A stretch of DNA of 64,000 nucleotides from NCBI RefSeq assembly GCF_050015995.1, contig NZ_JBNHEP010000094.1:46416-110415 (forward strand). The letters are read 5' to 3'. Under the pieces are notes generated by a model. It was given only the letters and a program-made list of their open reading frames with translations, searched no databases and was not told the DNA's origin. This stretch comes from Trichodesmium sp050015995. Lineage in GTDB: Bacteria; Cyanobacteriota; Cyanobacteriia; Cyanobacteriales; Microcoleaceae. The position numbers and the translations under genes were made by a program. This document shows positions 37,200 through 46,234 of the stretch, piece by piece. Numbering within the stretch: the stretch's first letter is position 1; each line of letters starts with the position of its first letter.

Positions 37200-37814
37200 G
37201 AATCTTCCACTTTTTTCTTTTCCCTTTTTCTATCTTTCCTAAATCCATCGCTACATCTGTGGCAAAATCCTTGTCTGCTCTTTTCTTTTACCCTTTACCC
37301 TTGGGGGCGGGTTTATCTGATTAAATGTTGAGACTGATTAATTTAAACTGGAACCCGCCCCTACTATTGGAAAATTTTAGTTTAGTAGGTTGGGTTTAGT
37401 TCCTCAAGCCAACATTGGAAAAGTAATCTATTGTACTTGTCATGGCGAGAAATTTTTGCAGAGCCGAGGGAAGCCATTTCAAAATTATAGAGATTGCTTC
37501 GGGGGTCTTTTTGGTAGTAGTGAGAAATAATGGTGAAATGTTCCCCCTTGCTATTGCAAAGCTACGCTAACGCAATGACAGTACAAAAGTCATTGCGAGG
37601 GGAGGGGAAAAAACTTAGCTTTGGCTTTTCTATATTAATACCCCGAAGCAATCTCCATCCAAACTGATACCTGAGTTTAAAGCAGGTTAGGTGGAGGAAC
37701 GAAACCTAACATTACCTAACTATATATATAGATATAAAATTCTTACTCTCGCATACCACAAAACAGTAAATCTATCAAACTGCCAAAACAGCAAGGGAGA
37801 AAAATTAGTCATTC
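37200..37814. repeat. Spacer with dispersed repeats
   Basis: It holds relatives of the 34007-34256 unit (GAGATTGCTTCGGGGGT and, inverted, ACCCCGAAGCAATCTCC at about 37490 and 37640). It also has ggttgggttt...gaaacctaac ends at about 37386 and 37685. No gene is visible. Confidence 0.55.
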
Positions 37815-38027
37815 ATGGCAGAAAAAATCAACAAAATTACCTCTGAAAACAACAATATAATCAGCATTTCGCGCCTCAAAATTCAATTAAGCAATAACCC
37901 TCCTTTGGATTTTTCTCTCTCTTACCCTATCACAGAACCGAACCAAATAGCTGAAAATATTGAAACCTCGTTAGCCAAATCAAACAAAATTTCCCCTGAT
38001 TTGTCATTAACCCCTGACAATATTTAA
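37815..38027 (+). CDS. Possible small protein of unknown function
   Basis: A 70-codon frame (MAEKINKITSENNNIISISR...) with Asn/Ser/Ile-rich composition and no recognised motif. A GGGAGAAAAATTAG stretch lies about 10 bases before the start and could act as a ribosome site. It directly precedes a tandem-repeat region. It may be a chance frame. Confidence 0.3.
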   Translation: MAEKINKITSENNNIISISRLKIQLSNNPPLDFSLSYPITEPNQIAENIETSLAKSNKISPDLSLTPDNI

Positions 38028-38059
38028 AATTTTCAAACTAAACAGCACAAACCTATAAC

Positions 38060-38465
38060 AAAAACTTAGAGATATGGCGATCGCCTCCTAGACAACCAGG
38101 CAATAATCATTCTCTGAAGCACTCAAAAAAAATAGAGTGCCAAAAAAAGTGATCGCTTCCCAGACAACCAGCCAAATTCAACATTCTCTGAAGCACTCCC
38201 GAAAAAAGCATCACCTCTGAGGCAACCAGTCAAATCCAACATTCTCCAAGGCACTCCCGAAAAAAACGGCGCGTCGAAAAAAGCATCACCTCTGAGACAA
38301 CCTGCCAAATTCAACATTCTCTGAAGCACTCCCGAAAAAAACGGCGCGTCGAAAAAAGCATCCCTTCCCAGACAACCAGTCAAACCCAACATTCTCTGAA
38401 GCACTCCCGAAAAAAGCATCACCTCTCAGACAACCTGCCAAAAATCATTCTCTAAAGCACTCCAA
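38060..38465. repeat. Imperfect tandem array of about 55-80 bp units
   Basis: The recurring parts are CATTCTCTGAAGCACTCCCG, AAAAAACGGCGCGTCGAAAA, AAGCATCACCTCTGAGACAA and CCAGTCAAA. About six units follow each other, some lacking the CGGCGCGTCG segment. A minus-strand frame at 38123-38422 is open only because of the array and has a correspondingly periodic product. This is not a CRISPR: there are no uniform short repeats with unique spacers. Confidence 0.75.
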
Positions 38466-38891
38466 AAAAAACAGGGCGTCGAAAGTAGAATTAGGGTTGC
38501 AATTTCAAATTAACTCTGATAGAATAAATTTGGTGAGTGCAACTCGCCTATGCACTAGACTTTTTATTCAACACAGAAAAACGACAGGCCAGATGCCTAT
38601 GGGACACAATCAAAACAACTGAAAGGCGATCGCTTCCCAGATAATTACCAATCAATCATTCTCTGAAGCACTCAAAATAGAGCGCCAAAAAAAAGCGATC
38701 GCTTCCCAGATAACTATTAAAAGCAAACATTTTATGAAGCACTCCAAAAAACAGGGCGTCGAAAGTAGAATTAGGGTTGCAATCTGAAATTAACTCTGAT
38801 ACAATAATATTAACTGGATCTACTCGCCCAAATACTAGACTTTTTATTCAACACAAAAAACCAACAGGCAAGATATCTGTGCCACAATATA
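38466..38891. repeat. Two diverged copies of a composite repeat ahead of recQ
   Basis: The block CAGGGCGTCGAAAGTAGAAT...TTAGGGTTGCAAT...TTAACTCTGATA...CTTTTTATTCAACACA occurs at 38471-38580 and again at 38753-38856. Between them are two more GCGATCGCTTCCCAGATAA ... GAAGCACTC units of the array. The second copy runs to within 35 bases of the recQ start, so the recQ promoter probably lies in repeat sequence. The first part is related, inverted, to the repeat at 31175. Confidence 0.7.
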
Positions 38892-40325
38892 ATGGAAAAC
38901 TCAGAACAAACATCCTGGAATACCGTCAAAGAAACATTCAAAAAAATCTGGGGATACGATGATTTTCGACAACCACAAGGAGAAATAATAAACTGCTTAT
39001 TAACAGGAAAAGACGCCCTAATAATAATGCCAACCGGAGGCGGAAAATCAATATGCTTTCAACTTCCTGCCCTCCTAAAAACAGGTTTAACATTAGTCAT
39101 TTCTCCCCTAGTCGCCCTAATGGAAAACCAAGTACAAGAACTAAGCGATCGCTCCCTACCCGCTGCCTTACTCCACAGTCAACTTAACCCCCAAAAAAAA
39201 CGACAAACATTCCAAAAATTAGAACAAAATAAACTTAGATTACTCTACCTTTCCCCAGAAACATTATTCAACCAAAAAATCTGGAATTTACTATCTCAAC
39301 CCCAGACAAAAATCAACGGTTTAATATTAGATGAAGCCCACTGCTTAGTACAATGGGGAGAAACATTTCGCCCTGCCTATAGACGTTTAGGAGCAGTCAG
39401 ATCGGCACTAATAAAATCAAAACCACCAGGTACAAACCTTGCCATTGCAGCCTTCACGGCTACTGCCGATCCTCAAGCACAAAAAATTATCAAAAACACC
39501 TTACAACTACAAAACCCAACACCATTTTTACTTAGCCCCTACCGAAATAACTTACATCTAAAAATTCAACATATTTGTACTCCTAGAAGTCGCCGTCAAC
39601 AATTATTTAAGTTTATCAAAGCTAGAGAAAAACAAGCAGGTTTAGTTTATGTCAGAACCAGAAAAGACAGTGAGAAATTAGCAGAAATATTACGAGAAAA
39701 AAATTATCAAACTACAGCTTATCATGCAGGATTAAGTGGAGAAGAAAGAAGACATATTGAAAAAGCCTGGATAGGTGGAGAAATAAATTTTGTAGTTTGC
39801 ACTTCTGCCTTTGGAATGGGAATAAATAAACCAGATGTACGGTGGGTAATACATTTTCAAGCACCATCACTTTTATCAGAATATATTCAAGAAGTTGGCA
39901 GGGGAGGTAGAGACGGAAAACCAGCAGAAGCTTTAACTTTAATTAGCGAACCGACTGGTTGGTTAGACCCAGAAGATAAACAGAGGCAAAAATTTTTAGC
40001 AGATAAATTGAAGTCGCAATATCAAGCAGCAGAAAAATTAATTAAGCAACTACCAACCACAGGAAATATTGATAGTTTGATAGATGAATTTCCTAATGGA
40101 GCGATCGCTCTATCTATTTTGCATTCTTCTGGAAAGTTAAGATGGCGCGACCCGTTTAACTATATTATTAATAAGTCTGGTAATGGTAAAAAAGNNNNNN
40201 NNNNNNNNNNNNNNNNNNNNNNNNNNNNNNNNNNNNNNNNNNNNNNNNNNNNNNNNNNNNNNNNNNNNNNNNNNNNNNNNNNNNNNNNNNNNNNTGAAAT
40301 TACAGTTCAGGAATTGAGGAAATGA
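38892..40325 (+). CDS. recQ: RecQ-family DNA helicase, interrupted by an assembly gap
   Basis: 434 residues precede the gap. Helicase motif Q/0 (GYDDFRQPQGEIINCLL), Walker A (MPTGGGKSICF), DEAH box (LILDEAHCLVQWGETF), the motif IV-VI region (TAYHAGLSGEERR, CTSAFGMGINKPDVRWVIHF, QEVGRGGRDGKP) are all present. RecQ unwinds DNA 3' to 5' in recombination repair. N bases fill 40195-40294, then the tail EITVQELRK and stop follow. The missing part can be read from a downstream duplicate (40455-40704): the zinc-binding region with RKCRWQFLLEAF and MRCGHCDNC. An intact gene of about 490 residues is therefore likely. Confidence 0.85.
   Translation: MENSEQTSWNTVKETFKKIWGYDDFRQPQGEIINCLLTGKDALIIMPTGGGKSICFQLPALLKTGLTLVISPLVALMENQVQELSDRSLPAALLHSQLNPQKKRQTFQKLEQNKLRLLYLSPETLFNQKIWNLLSQPQTKINGLILDEAHCLVQWGETFRPAYRRLGAVRSALIKSKPPGTNLAIAAFTATADPQAQKIIKNTLQLQNPTPFLLSPYRNNLHLKIQHICTPRSRRQQLFKFIKAREKQAGLVYVRTRKDSEKLAEILREKNYQTTAYHAGLSGEERRHIEKAWIGGEINFVVCTSAFGMGINKPDVRWVIHFQAPSLLSEYIQEVGRGGRDGKPAEALTLISEPTGWLDPEDKQRQKFLADKLKSQYQAAEKLIKQLPTTGNIDSLIDEFPNGAIALSILHSSGKLRWRDPFNYIINKSGNGKKXXXXXXXXXXXXXXXXXXXXXXXXXXXXXXXXXXEITVQELRK
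40195..40294. other. Assembly gap (100 N)
   Basis: Exactly 100 N bases mark a scaffold gap of unknown true size. It falls just where the recQ 3' end begins to be repeated, so the repeat probably broke the assembly. About 165 bases would be needed to complete recQ. Confidence 0.98.
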
Positions 40326-40983
40326 ATCAATATTTTTCTACTAGAAAATATTGATGGCAATTTTTGTTAGAAGCATTTGGTTTTTCTCAGGAAGCTCAAC
40401 ATATGTGTTGCGGTTACTGTGATAATTGTATAAATCAGGAAAAGTAGTTCTAAAATTGAGATGGCGCGACCCGTTTAACTATATTATTAATAAGTCTGGT
40501 AATGGTAAAAAAGCATCTTTAAATTACAATTCAGGAGTTGAAGAAATGAATCAATATTTTTCTACTAGGAAATGTCGATGGCAATTTTTGTTAGAAGCAT
40601 TTGGTTTTTCTCAGGAAGCTCAACATATGCGTTGCGGTCACTGTGATAATTGTATAAAGAAAGAAAAGTTTCTTGAAATTACAGTTCAGGAATTGAGGAA
40701 ATGAATCAATATTTTTCTACTAGAAAATGTCGATGGCAGTTTTTATTAGAAGCATTTTATTTTTTTCAGGAAGCTCGAAATACGTCTTGTGGTCACTGTG
40801 ATAATTGTATAAAGAAAGAAAAGTTTCTTGAAATTACAGTTCAGGAATTGAGGAAATGAATCAATATTTTTCTACTAGAAAATGTCGATGGCAATTTTTG
40901 TTAGAAGCATTTGGTTTTTCTCAGGAAGCTCAAAATATGTGTTTTGGTTACTGTGATAATTGTATAAATCAGGAAAAGAGGGT
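40322..40983 (+). repeat. Tandem partial copies of the recQ zinc-binding 3' end
   Basis: The word ATGAATCAATATTTTTCTAC occurs at 40322, 40546, 40701 and 40856. Units of 155 bases (last two intervals) carry the codons for the RecQ zinc cluster. 40455-40704 is the best copy, with KCRWQFLLEAF and RCGHCDNC intact and a stop after VQELRK. The first copy has a TGA in place of the Arg codon (AATATTGATGGC), the third has lost a Cys pattern residue (RNTSCGHCDNC), and the fourth reads MCFGYCDNC. Because 155 is not a multiple of three, the copies are not fused in one frame. Confidence 0.85.
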
Positions 40984-41261
40984 AAAAATCAAACTATCCC
41001 TTGGGCACAAAAAATGACTTATTTTAGTTATCAAACTATTTTTAATCAATCATAAAACTGCTTTACTCTCAGAAAAAATAAATATTATAAATTCTTACCT
41101 GCTGAGGACTGTAATCGCCCTACCAATAGCTCCCCTATCTGACTCCTAAGAACAGAGTCACTGTAAAAATATTTTATGAAATTGGTATAAAGTTAAAATA
41201 ACTATAGTAAAACTATAAAAAATAGTATTAATTATTTATATTTGATTGAGTTAAAGTCAAA
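40984..41261. other. Short spacer, nothing recognised
   Basis: AT-rich sequence between the recQ repeats and the 3' end of the diguanylate cyclase gene. No hairpin or gene stands out. Confidence 0.3.
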
Positions 41262-42590
41262 CTATTGTTGGCGTTCATTCCAAATGATAAACCGATCCCG
41301 TCCTTCTTCTTTGGCTTGGTATAACCCTATATCTGCAGACTTAATTAATTGTTCAGGAGAATTTTTATCGTTAGGAATAGTACTTGCAATTCCCATACTT
41401 AGGGTAATATAGGAGTGATTCAAAGAAGTTTTGTGAGGTATCTTCAAACAATGAATAGCATTCATAATTATAGTTGCGACTTTGGTAGCTTCAATACAAT
41501 TTACGCCTGGTAAAACAATCGCAAACTCTTCCCCACCGTACCTAGCAGCAAATTCTCCAGAGCGCTTGGCACTACTATCCAAAACTTGGGCAACAGCACG
41601 AAGGCAATTATCTCCTGCTAGATGACCGTAAGTATCATTGTATTTTTTGAAATGATCGACATCACAAAGAATCAACGATAAGGGTTGTTGTTGTCGTTGC
41701 ATTCGTTGCCACTCTTGCTGAAGAAGTAGATTAAAATGACGCCTATTAAGCAGTTGGGTCAACTCATCAATGGTAGCTAAATGATTGAGAGCTGCTGTTC
41801 TTTCCAAAACTTTCTGTTCTAGCTCTTGATTAATTGCACGAAAGCGTCCAATAACTAAAATTAAACCTGAAATTGCTAGAGCAATGATAGTCATCAAGAC
41901 AGTATAAATTATTTTTAATCCATCTTCAGCTATCAGCGTAAGATTATCAACAGGCTGAGTAATTTCTACGATGCCACGCACTTGTCCAACTTTCCAGTCT
42001 TTTCTAGGACTACTTCGTAGTGTATTATGACAAGCTACACAACTTGGCTCCATCAAGACAGCTTCCGTATAGCGAAACGAGAGGCGATCGCCAAATTGCT
42101 CTTTGCGATAAAACGAAGCTTCTGGATGCTCTTTCAGGTAAGTCAGTGCATCCCACTCAAACTTATCTTGAGGTCCTCCTGTTAGTTGTCGATTAGGAAA
42201 TGGATAATTGCTGTAAAGCCTAAATAAAATACCCTCTGATTTATCACTTAGGCGCTCCCCAAGTTCGATAGTATAGGTAGCAGGATTAGGAATACCTCCT
42301 TTGACAGTATGGTATTCAGCTATGGCCACGATACCATCCATTGACTTGAGCCGATTGACAACATTCTTGCTGTAGAGTATTCTAGCTTCATTCAAGGTTT
42401 TGACAGCCACTTTTGCATAGTGCATTGTCTGGGAATCTACTAAATTAATTGACAGGTAGTAGGTTCCTACTAAAGCTATACCAAAACCCAAACAGAGTAA
42501 AGTGACAAGGATGATAATCACACGCATATAAAGCAGTTGATACAGTAGTTTACAAAGCTTTAATAATTTCCATCTTAGGGCTGTCATCAT
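41262..42590 (-). CDS. Diguanylate cyclase with DUF3365 haem-type sensor
   Basis: A 442-residue membrane signalling protein. A first membrane helix (residues 23-50) is followed by a DUF3365/Tll0287-type extracytoplasmic domain ending with a c-type haem motif C184-V-A-C187-H188. A second helix (about 228-250) and a short coiled linker lead to a GGDEF domain (about 270-440) with LTQLLNRRHF, CDVDHFKKYNDTYGH and GGEEF at 352-356. It should make cyclic-di-GMP in response to redox state or a haem-bound gas. The autoinhibition site, usually RxxD just before GGEEF, is RSGE here, so feedback inhibition may be weak. Confidence 0.88.
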   Translation of the reverse strand: MMTALRWKLLKLCKLLYQLLYMRVIIILVTLLCLGFGIALVGTYYLSINLVDSQTMHYAKVAVKTLNEARILYSKNVVNRLKSMDGIVAIAEYHTVKGGIPNPATYTIELGERLSDKSEGILFRLYSNYPFPNRQLTGGPQDKFEWDALTYLKEHPEASFYRKEQFGDRLSFRYTEAVLMEPSCVACHNTLRSSPRKDWKVGQVRGIVEITQPVDNLTLIAEDGLKIIYTVLMTIIALAISGLILVIGRFRAINQELEQKVLERTAALNHLATIDELTQLLNRRHFNLLLQQEWQRMQRQQQPLSLILCDVDHFKKYNDTYGHLAGDNCLRAVAQVLDSSAKRSGEFAARYGGEEFAIVLPGVNCIEATKVATIIMNAIHCLKIPHKTSLNHSYITLSMGIASTIPNDKNSPEQLIKSADIGLYQAKEEGRDRFIIWNERQQ

Positions 42591-43056
42591 ATATTTTAAA
42601 GTGACGTTAATCAGCTAAAATAACCAACTCTGAAAATATGTACTTTAGTCCGATTGATTTAAAATGAATCAGTTTGTTCAAAGCGACACAGTGAATGAGC
42701 CTCCGCAAGGTTTTTTCTCTCTCTCTGCTATAGACATCTCCGATAATTAAAAATTAAATCAATTATATATAGTGCATAAATCATTAATTATTTCCCCCTA
42801 ATCCCTATTCCCTACTCCCTACTCCCTCTTTTCCGGAGAGGTCTTATGTAAGTATTGAGTAACTAGAAAGATCCTTAAATGTGGTTTTAACCAGTTTAAG
42901 AAAATACCTATAGCTAAGAAAGAATTGGTTAGGACATAGACTGATGATGAATCTTAGACTAGGAAATATTTTTCCAACTGTTCCCTGTTCCCTTCTATGG
43001 AATATTCATCTTTTTAAAGCGAGGACTCTAAAATAAGACAACAAGAGAAAAATAAA
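42591..43056. repeat. Spacer with a MITE-like element
   Basis: An element at about 42733-42843 has ends GACATCTCCGATAA and TTTTCCGGAGAGGTC, and inside it a cctactccctactccct repeat. It is the third copy of the family seen at 10100-10189 and 21848-21980. The rest includes a gttccct stretch near 42980. No gene is visible. Confidence 0.55.
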
Positions 43057-43551
43057 TTAATGGGAACGACCTTTAGGTGTTCCACTAAAAAAAGTTGCAA
43101 TAAGTAAACAAATAATACCAACATTAATCGAAACATCTGCCACATTAAAAACGGGAAAATCTATGAGGCGAAAATGGAGAAAATCTACAACATAACCAGA
43201 AACGAATCTATCAATACCATTACCCAATGCCCCTCCTAAAATTAAACCATAGCCCAGTTCTTCCCATCGATTAAATTTAGGTCCAAACCAAGCCCAAGCC
43301 ATCAGACCCAGACTAACTATCAAAGATAACCAGCGCAACCAATAAACTCCACCATTACTAAAGAGACTAAAAGCAGCTCCAGTATTAGTTACATAAGTAA
43401 AGTGAAATACACCAGGCCATAAAGCCAGACTTTCTTCTAGTTGAAAATTTTGTACCACCCAGAACTTAGTTAGATGGTCTAATACAATGCTGATAATTGC
43501 AACCATCCAGAATAAGGGATTTTTGTGAAAAGGTAATTTCAAGTTTAACAA
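43057..43551 (-). CDS. lspA: Lipoprotein signal peptidase (signal peptidase II)
   Basis: A 164-residue polytopic membrane protease with four hydrophobic segments. It cleaves prolipoproteins ahead of the lipid-modified cysteine. The two catalytic aspartates lie in the conserved blocks GNGIDRFVSGYVVDFLHF and FPVFNVADVSINVG, and the N-terminal block VLDHLTKFWV is typical. It matches the family's usual length. It is the last gene of a probable minus-strand run bioB-bioY-lspA, although 174 bases separate it from bioY. It is needed for the lipoprotein PstS at 49024, among others. Confidence 0.93.
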   Translation of the reverse strand: MLNLKLPFHKNPLFWMVAIISIVLDHLTKFWVVQNFQLEESLALWPGVFHFTYVTNTGAAFSLFSNGGVYWLRWLSLIVSLGLMAWAWFGPKFNRWEELGYGLILGGALGNGIDRFVSGYVVDFLHFRLIDFPVFNVADVSINVGIICLLIATFFSGTPKGRSH

Positions 43552-43725
43552 TTACTATATTAGTTAGATTTACTGTCAGTTGGAGGACATTAATTACCGA
43601 ATCTGCTGTATAAAAGCTGTTAAAGCTGTTAACGAAATTCCTCCTATGGAGGCGAGCTGTTTAGCTTTGCCTAGCATCCCGTAGGGAAGCATTCCGGTAG
43701 GGAAATGCTAAAAACTGATAGCTAA

Positions 43726-44322
43726 TTAATAAAATAGTAAACGTCGTAGGAAATAAGCCATAACTGCTACAGCACATATAATTCCTAGTTGTCCTGGTAA
43801 GGGAAAAATAGAATATCTAAAAATACCTTCAAATAAAGATAATGATTCTGTATTTCTCCAACCGAAAATACCACTAATAATGAGATAAGCTAACCCAGTT
43901 GCATGAACACTCAACAAGCCAGATAAACAGCTAAAAGCTAATAATTCTAGTTTAGGATATGCTTTAAAAGCTAAATTTCCACATATCCAAGCTCCAGGAA
44001 TAAAACCCAATAAATAACCAAAACTAGGTTCTCTCAAATAACCAATACCACCACCGTTAGTAAACACAGGTAATAAAGTTAGACCTAAAAAAATATAGGC
44101 TATTTGAGAAATAACAGCAGCATTTTTTCCACCCAAACAACCAATAAACAAAACAGCCCCAACTTGGTAAGTTACTCCTAAAGAAAAAGTCTTAATTTCT
44201 TGTTGTTCCCAAATCCAAGTTGGACTGGCAAAAGAGGCAGGTAAAAATGTTGCAGCAATTGTTAAGAGTAAACCTACAATTGCCCATAGTAACTCTATTG
44301 TAATTGTCACGGCAATTAACAA
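43726..44322 (-). CDS. bioY: Biotin transporter subunit BioY
   Basis: A 198-residue membrane protein with six hydrophobic segments and the BioY pattern FTNGGGIGYLREPSFGYLLGFIPGAW, in parts FTNGGGIGYLREPSFGYLLG (residues about 87-106). BioY is the substrate-binding (S) component of ECF biotin transporters and can also act alone or with shared energising parts. It lies 32 bases after the bioB stop on the same strand, which supports biotin as substrate. No EcfA/T genes are in the window. Confidence 0.88.
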   Translation of the reverse strand: MLIAVTITIELLWAIVGLLLTIAATFLPASFASPTWIWEQQEIKTFSLGVTYQVGAVLFIGCLGGKNAAVISQIAYIFLGLTLLPVFTNGGGIGYLREPSFGYLLGFIPGAWICGNLAFKAYPKLELLAFSCLSGLLSVHATGLAYLIISGIFGWRNTESLSLFEGIFRYSIFPLPGQLGIICAVAVMAYFLRRLLFY

Positions 44323-44354
44323 TTATTTTTGAGAATAAACAATTATCCGACTAC

Positions 44355-45455
44355 CTAAAACCTATTAGTTGGAATAGGAGCTTCTCCACCTTGAAGTCCA
44401 AGAGATTCCAGCATTGCTTGGTCTTTTTCTGGAGATTGACCAAGAGTTGTCAGATAATGCCCTATCAACATAGCATTAATACCAGCCTTTAAACCCAAAG
44501 CTTGCAATTCTCCCATCACAGCTTCTCGCCCTCCAGCATAGCGAATAATTTGTTCTGGTAAAATGAGACGAAAAATAGCGATCGCCTTTAAAGCATCATG
44601 GGGGTCTAATCTTGGTAGATCGCCCAAAGGTGTACCTTCACGAGGGTTCAATAAATTTAAGGGTACAGACTCAACCTCTAGCTCTCGCAAAGATAAGGCT
44701 AAATCTATTCTATCTGCCCAAGTTTCCCCCATACCAATAATACCCCCAGTGCAAGCTTGAATACCTGCTGCTTTGAGGTTTTTCACAGTTTCAACTCGGT
44801 CATTCCAGCTATGAGTTGTGACAATTTCCGGGTAAAAATCTTGAGAGGCTTCCAAGTTATGATTGTAGCGAGTTACTCCTGCCTCTGCCAATGCTTGAGC
44901 TTGTTCTGGTGTTACTTCTCCCAAAGCACAACAAGGCTTAATATTAGTCTGAGCAATAATTTGTCTTACTGTAGCCAGAATTTGCTCAAATTCTGTAGAC
45001 TTGGGACTATTATACTTAATACCCCTACCCTGAGACACCAAGCAAAATCTTTTAGCTCCACCTGCTTCTGCTGCTTTTGCTTGAGCTAAAATCTCTTCAG
45101 TAGATTTGAGGCCATATACTGGGGAAGCTTCTCCTGGATGATGGGATGACTGGGAACAGAAGCTACAATTTTCTGAACAGCCTCCAGACTTGACATTAAT
45201 GATGCTACAAAGGTCTACAACATTTCCACAACAAGCTTTACGAACTTTATCGGCAGCTTCACAAAGTAATAGTATATCTTCTTGTTCTGTAATTTGAGTA
45301 AGTATCATAGCCTCTTCTCGGCTAAGACGATATCCAGAAATAATTTGCTTGGCTAAATTATGGAGCCATTGCTCTAACTGGTTTCTCGTCTCTGGCAAAG
45401 ATAGGAAAGCTTTGGTATTTGTGTCTGTATTGGTTGATGGGGGTGCTTGAACCAC
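44355..45455 (-). CDS. bioB: Biotin synthase
   Basis: A 366-residue radical-SAM enzyme that inserts sulphur into dethiobiotin. The SAM iron-sulphur cluster cysteines are C93, C97 and C100 (CSENCSFC). The conserved YNHNLEASQDFYPEI, NLLNPREGTPLGD and YAGGREAVMGELQALGLKAG segments follow and identify BioB rather than a related radical-SAM protein. An N-terminal extension of about 20 residues is Thr/Asn-rich and not conserved, so the true start might be a little downstream. bioY follows after 32 bases. Confidence 0.95.
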   Translation of the reverse strand: MVQAPPSTNTDTNTKAFLSLPETRNQLEQWLHNLAKQIISGYRLSREEAMILTQITEQEDILLLCEAADKVRKACCGNVVDLCSIINVKSGGCSENCSFCSQSSHHPGEASPVYGLKSTEEILAQAKAAEAGGAKRFCLVSQGRGIKYNSPKSTEFEQILATVRQIIAQTNIKPCCALGEVTPEQAQALAEAGVTRYNHNLEASQDFYPEIVTTHSWNDRVETVKNLKAAGIQACTGGIIGMGETWADRIDLALSLRELEVESVPLNLLNPREGTPLGDLPRLDPHDALKAIAIFRLILPEQIIRYAGGREAVMGELQALGLKAGINAMLIGHYLTTLGQSPEKDQAMLESLGLQGGEAPIPTNRF

Positions 45456-46130
45456 GACTAACCTTGTAATTACTATATTTTATGAGGTTCAATTTTACCA
45501 TTTTTCACCCACATTTTCATAGAATTAATTTAAGTGGTAAAATTTTCAAATTTCCATTTCTATTTTTTAATTATCGGAAACAATATTCTATTACTTGGAG
45601 ATTTTTGACTGGGAAAATTTCTTCTAACACAATCAGGTTCATTAATTGATAACGGATAATAGATAATTACCTCTGGTTAAAACGGAGAGGATTGAATATA
45701 AGTGCAAAATTGTAGTGAACTGTTTCATCTTAAATGTTGCATATAGTTGCATATAGTTGCATATATATGTAGTACCTCGTCTAGCTTGAAAATGTGGGTA
45801 AATTTGAGTCAATGAAGACCTCTCCCCCAACCCCTCTCCTGCAAGGAGAGGGGGGAGGTTTTACCCACAATTTTAATCTGGACGCGCTAGTAGGTTGGGT
45901 TGAGGGACGAAACCCAGCAACAATCTTTCTCCCTTACTCCCCTACTCCCCTACTCCACTAATGCACTAATGCACAGTTTTAGCTGTTTCGGTCCACTACT
46001 GTTGTCTTAAGCCTTAAATGTGACTTTAGGAAAATGGTACGATGTTTATTTTTCAAAGCTTTTAGTCAAAAATCTATTCCGTTACTTTAAGTTTGACGCC
46101 CCACTATCATTATCAATCACTAACGATTTA
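45456..46130. repeat. Spacer between bioB and pstS with repeats
   Basis: It contains a triple unit of ATATAGTTGC (about 45740-45772), a dispersed repeat with GGTTGGGTTGAGGGACGAAA (45893), and a ccctact run (45930-45957). The bioB promoter should lie at 45460-45560. No gene is visible. Confidence 0.45.
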
Positions 46131-46171
46131 TTAACTTTTCCTTTACCTATTTTTTACCTATTTTTAACCTC
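46131..46171 (+). promoter_or_regulatory. Pho box, four repeats with 11-bp period, before pstS1
   Basis: TTAACTTT (46131-46138), TTTACCTA (46142-46149), TTTACCTA (46153-46160) and TTAACCTC (46164-46171) follow each other with three-base spacers. This is the layout of cyanobacterial Pho boxes (YTTAACCT-type octamers bound by SphR/PhoB). It lies 64-104 bases before the pstS1 start, so phosphate starvation should induce the gene. Confidence 0.8.
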
Positions 46172-46234
46172 AGTATGTTCAACTATCATTGATTGTTACT
46201 TTTGTTTCAAATCAATCTTAAATTTTAAGTACTT

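Noticed and set aside
38123..38422. Open frame of 99 codons on the minus strand
   Set aside because: It is open only because of the tandem array and gives a periodic product with no ribosome site; treated as repeat.
38060..38465. Possible CRISPR array
   Set aside because: Units are long, unequal and contiguous, with no short constant repeat separating unique spacers, and no cas gene is in the window.
44757..45089. Plus-strand frame of 110 codons inside bioB
   Set aside because: It is opposite a strongly conserved enzyme gene and has no features of its own.
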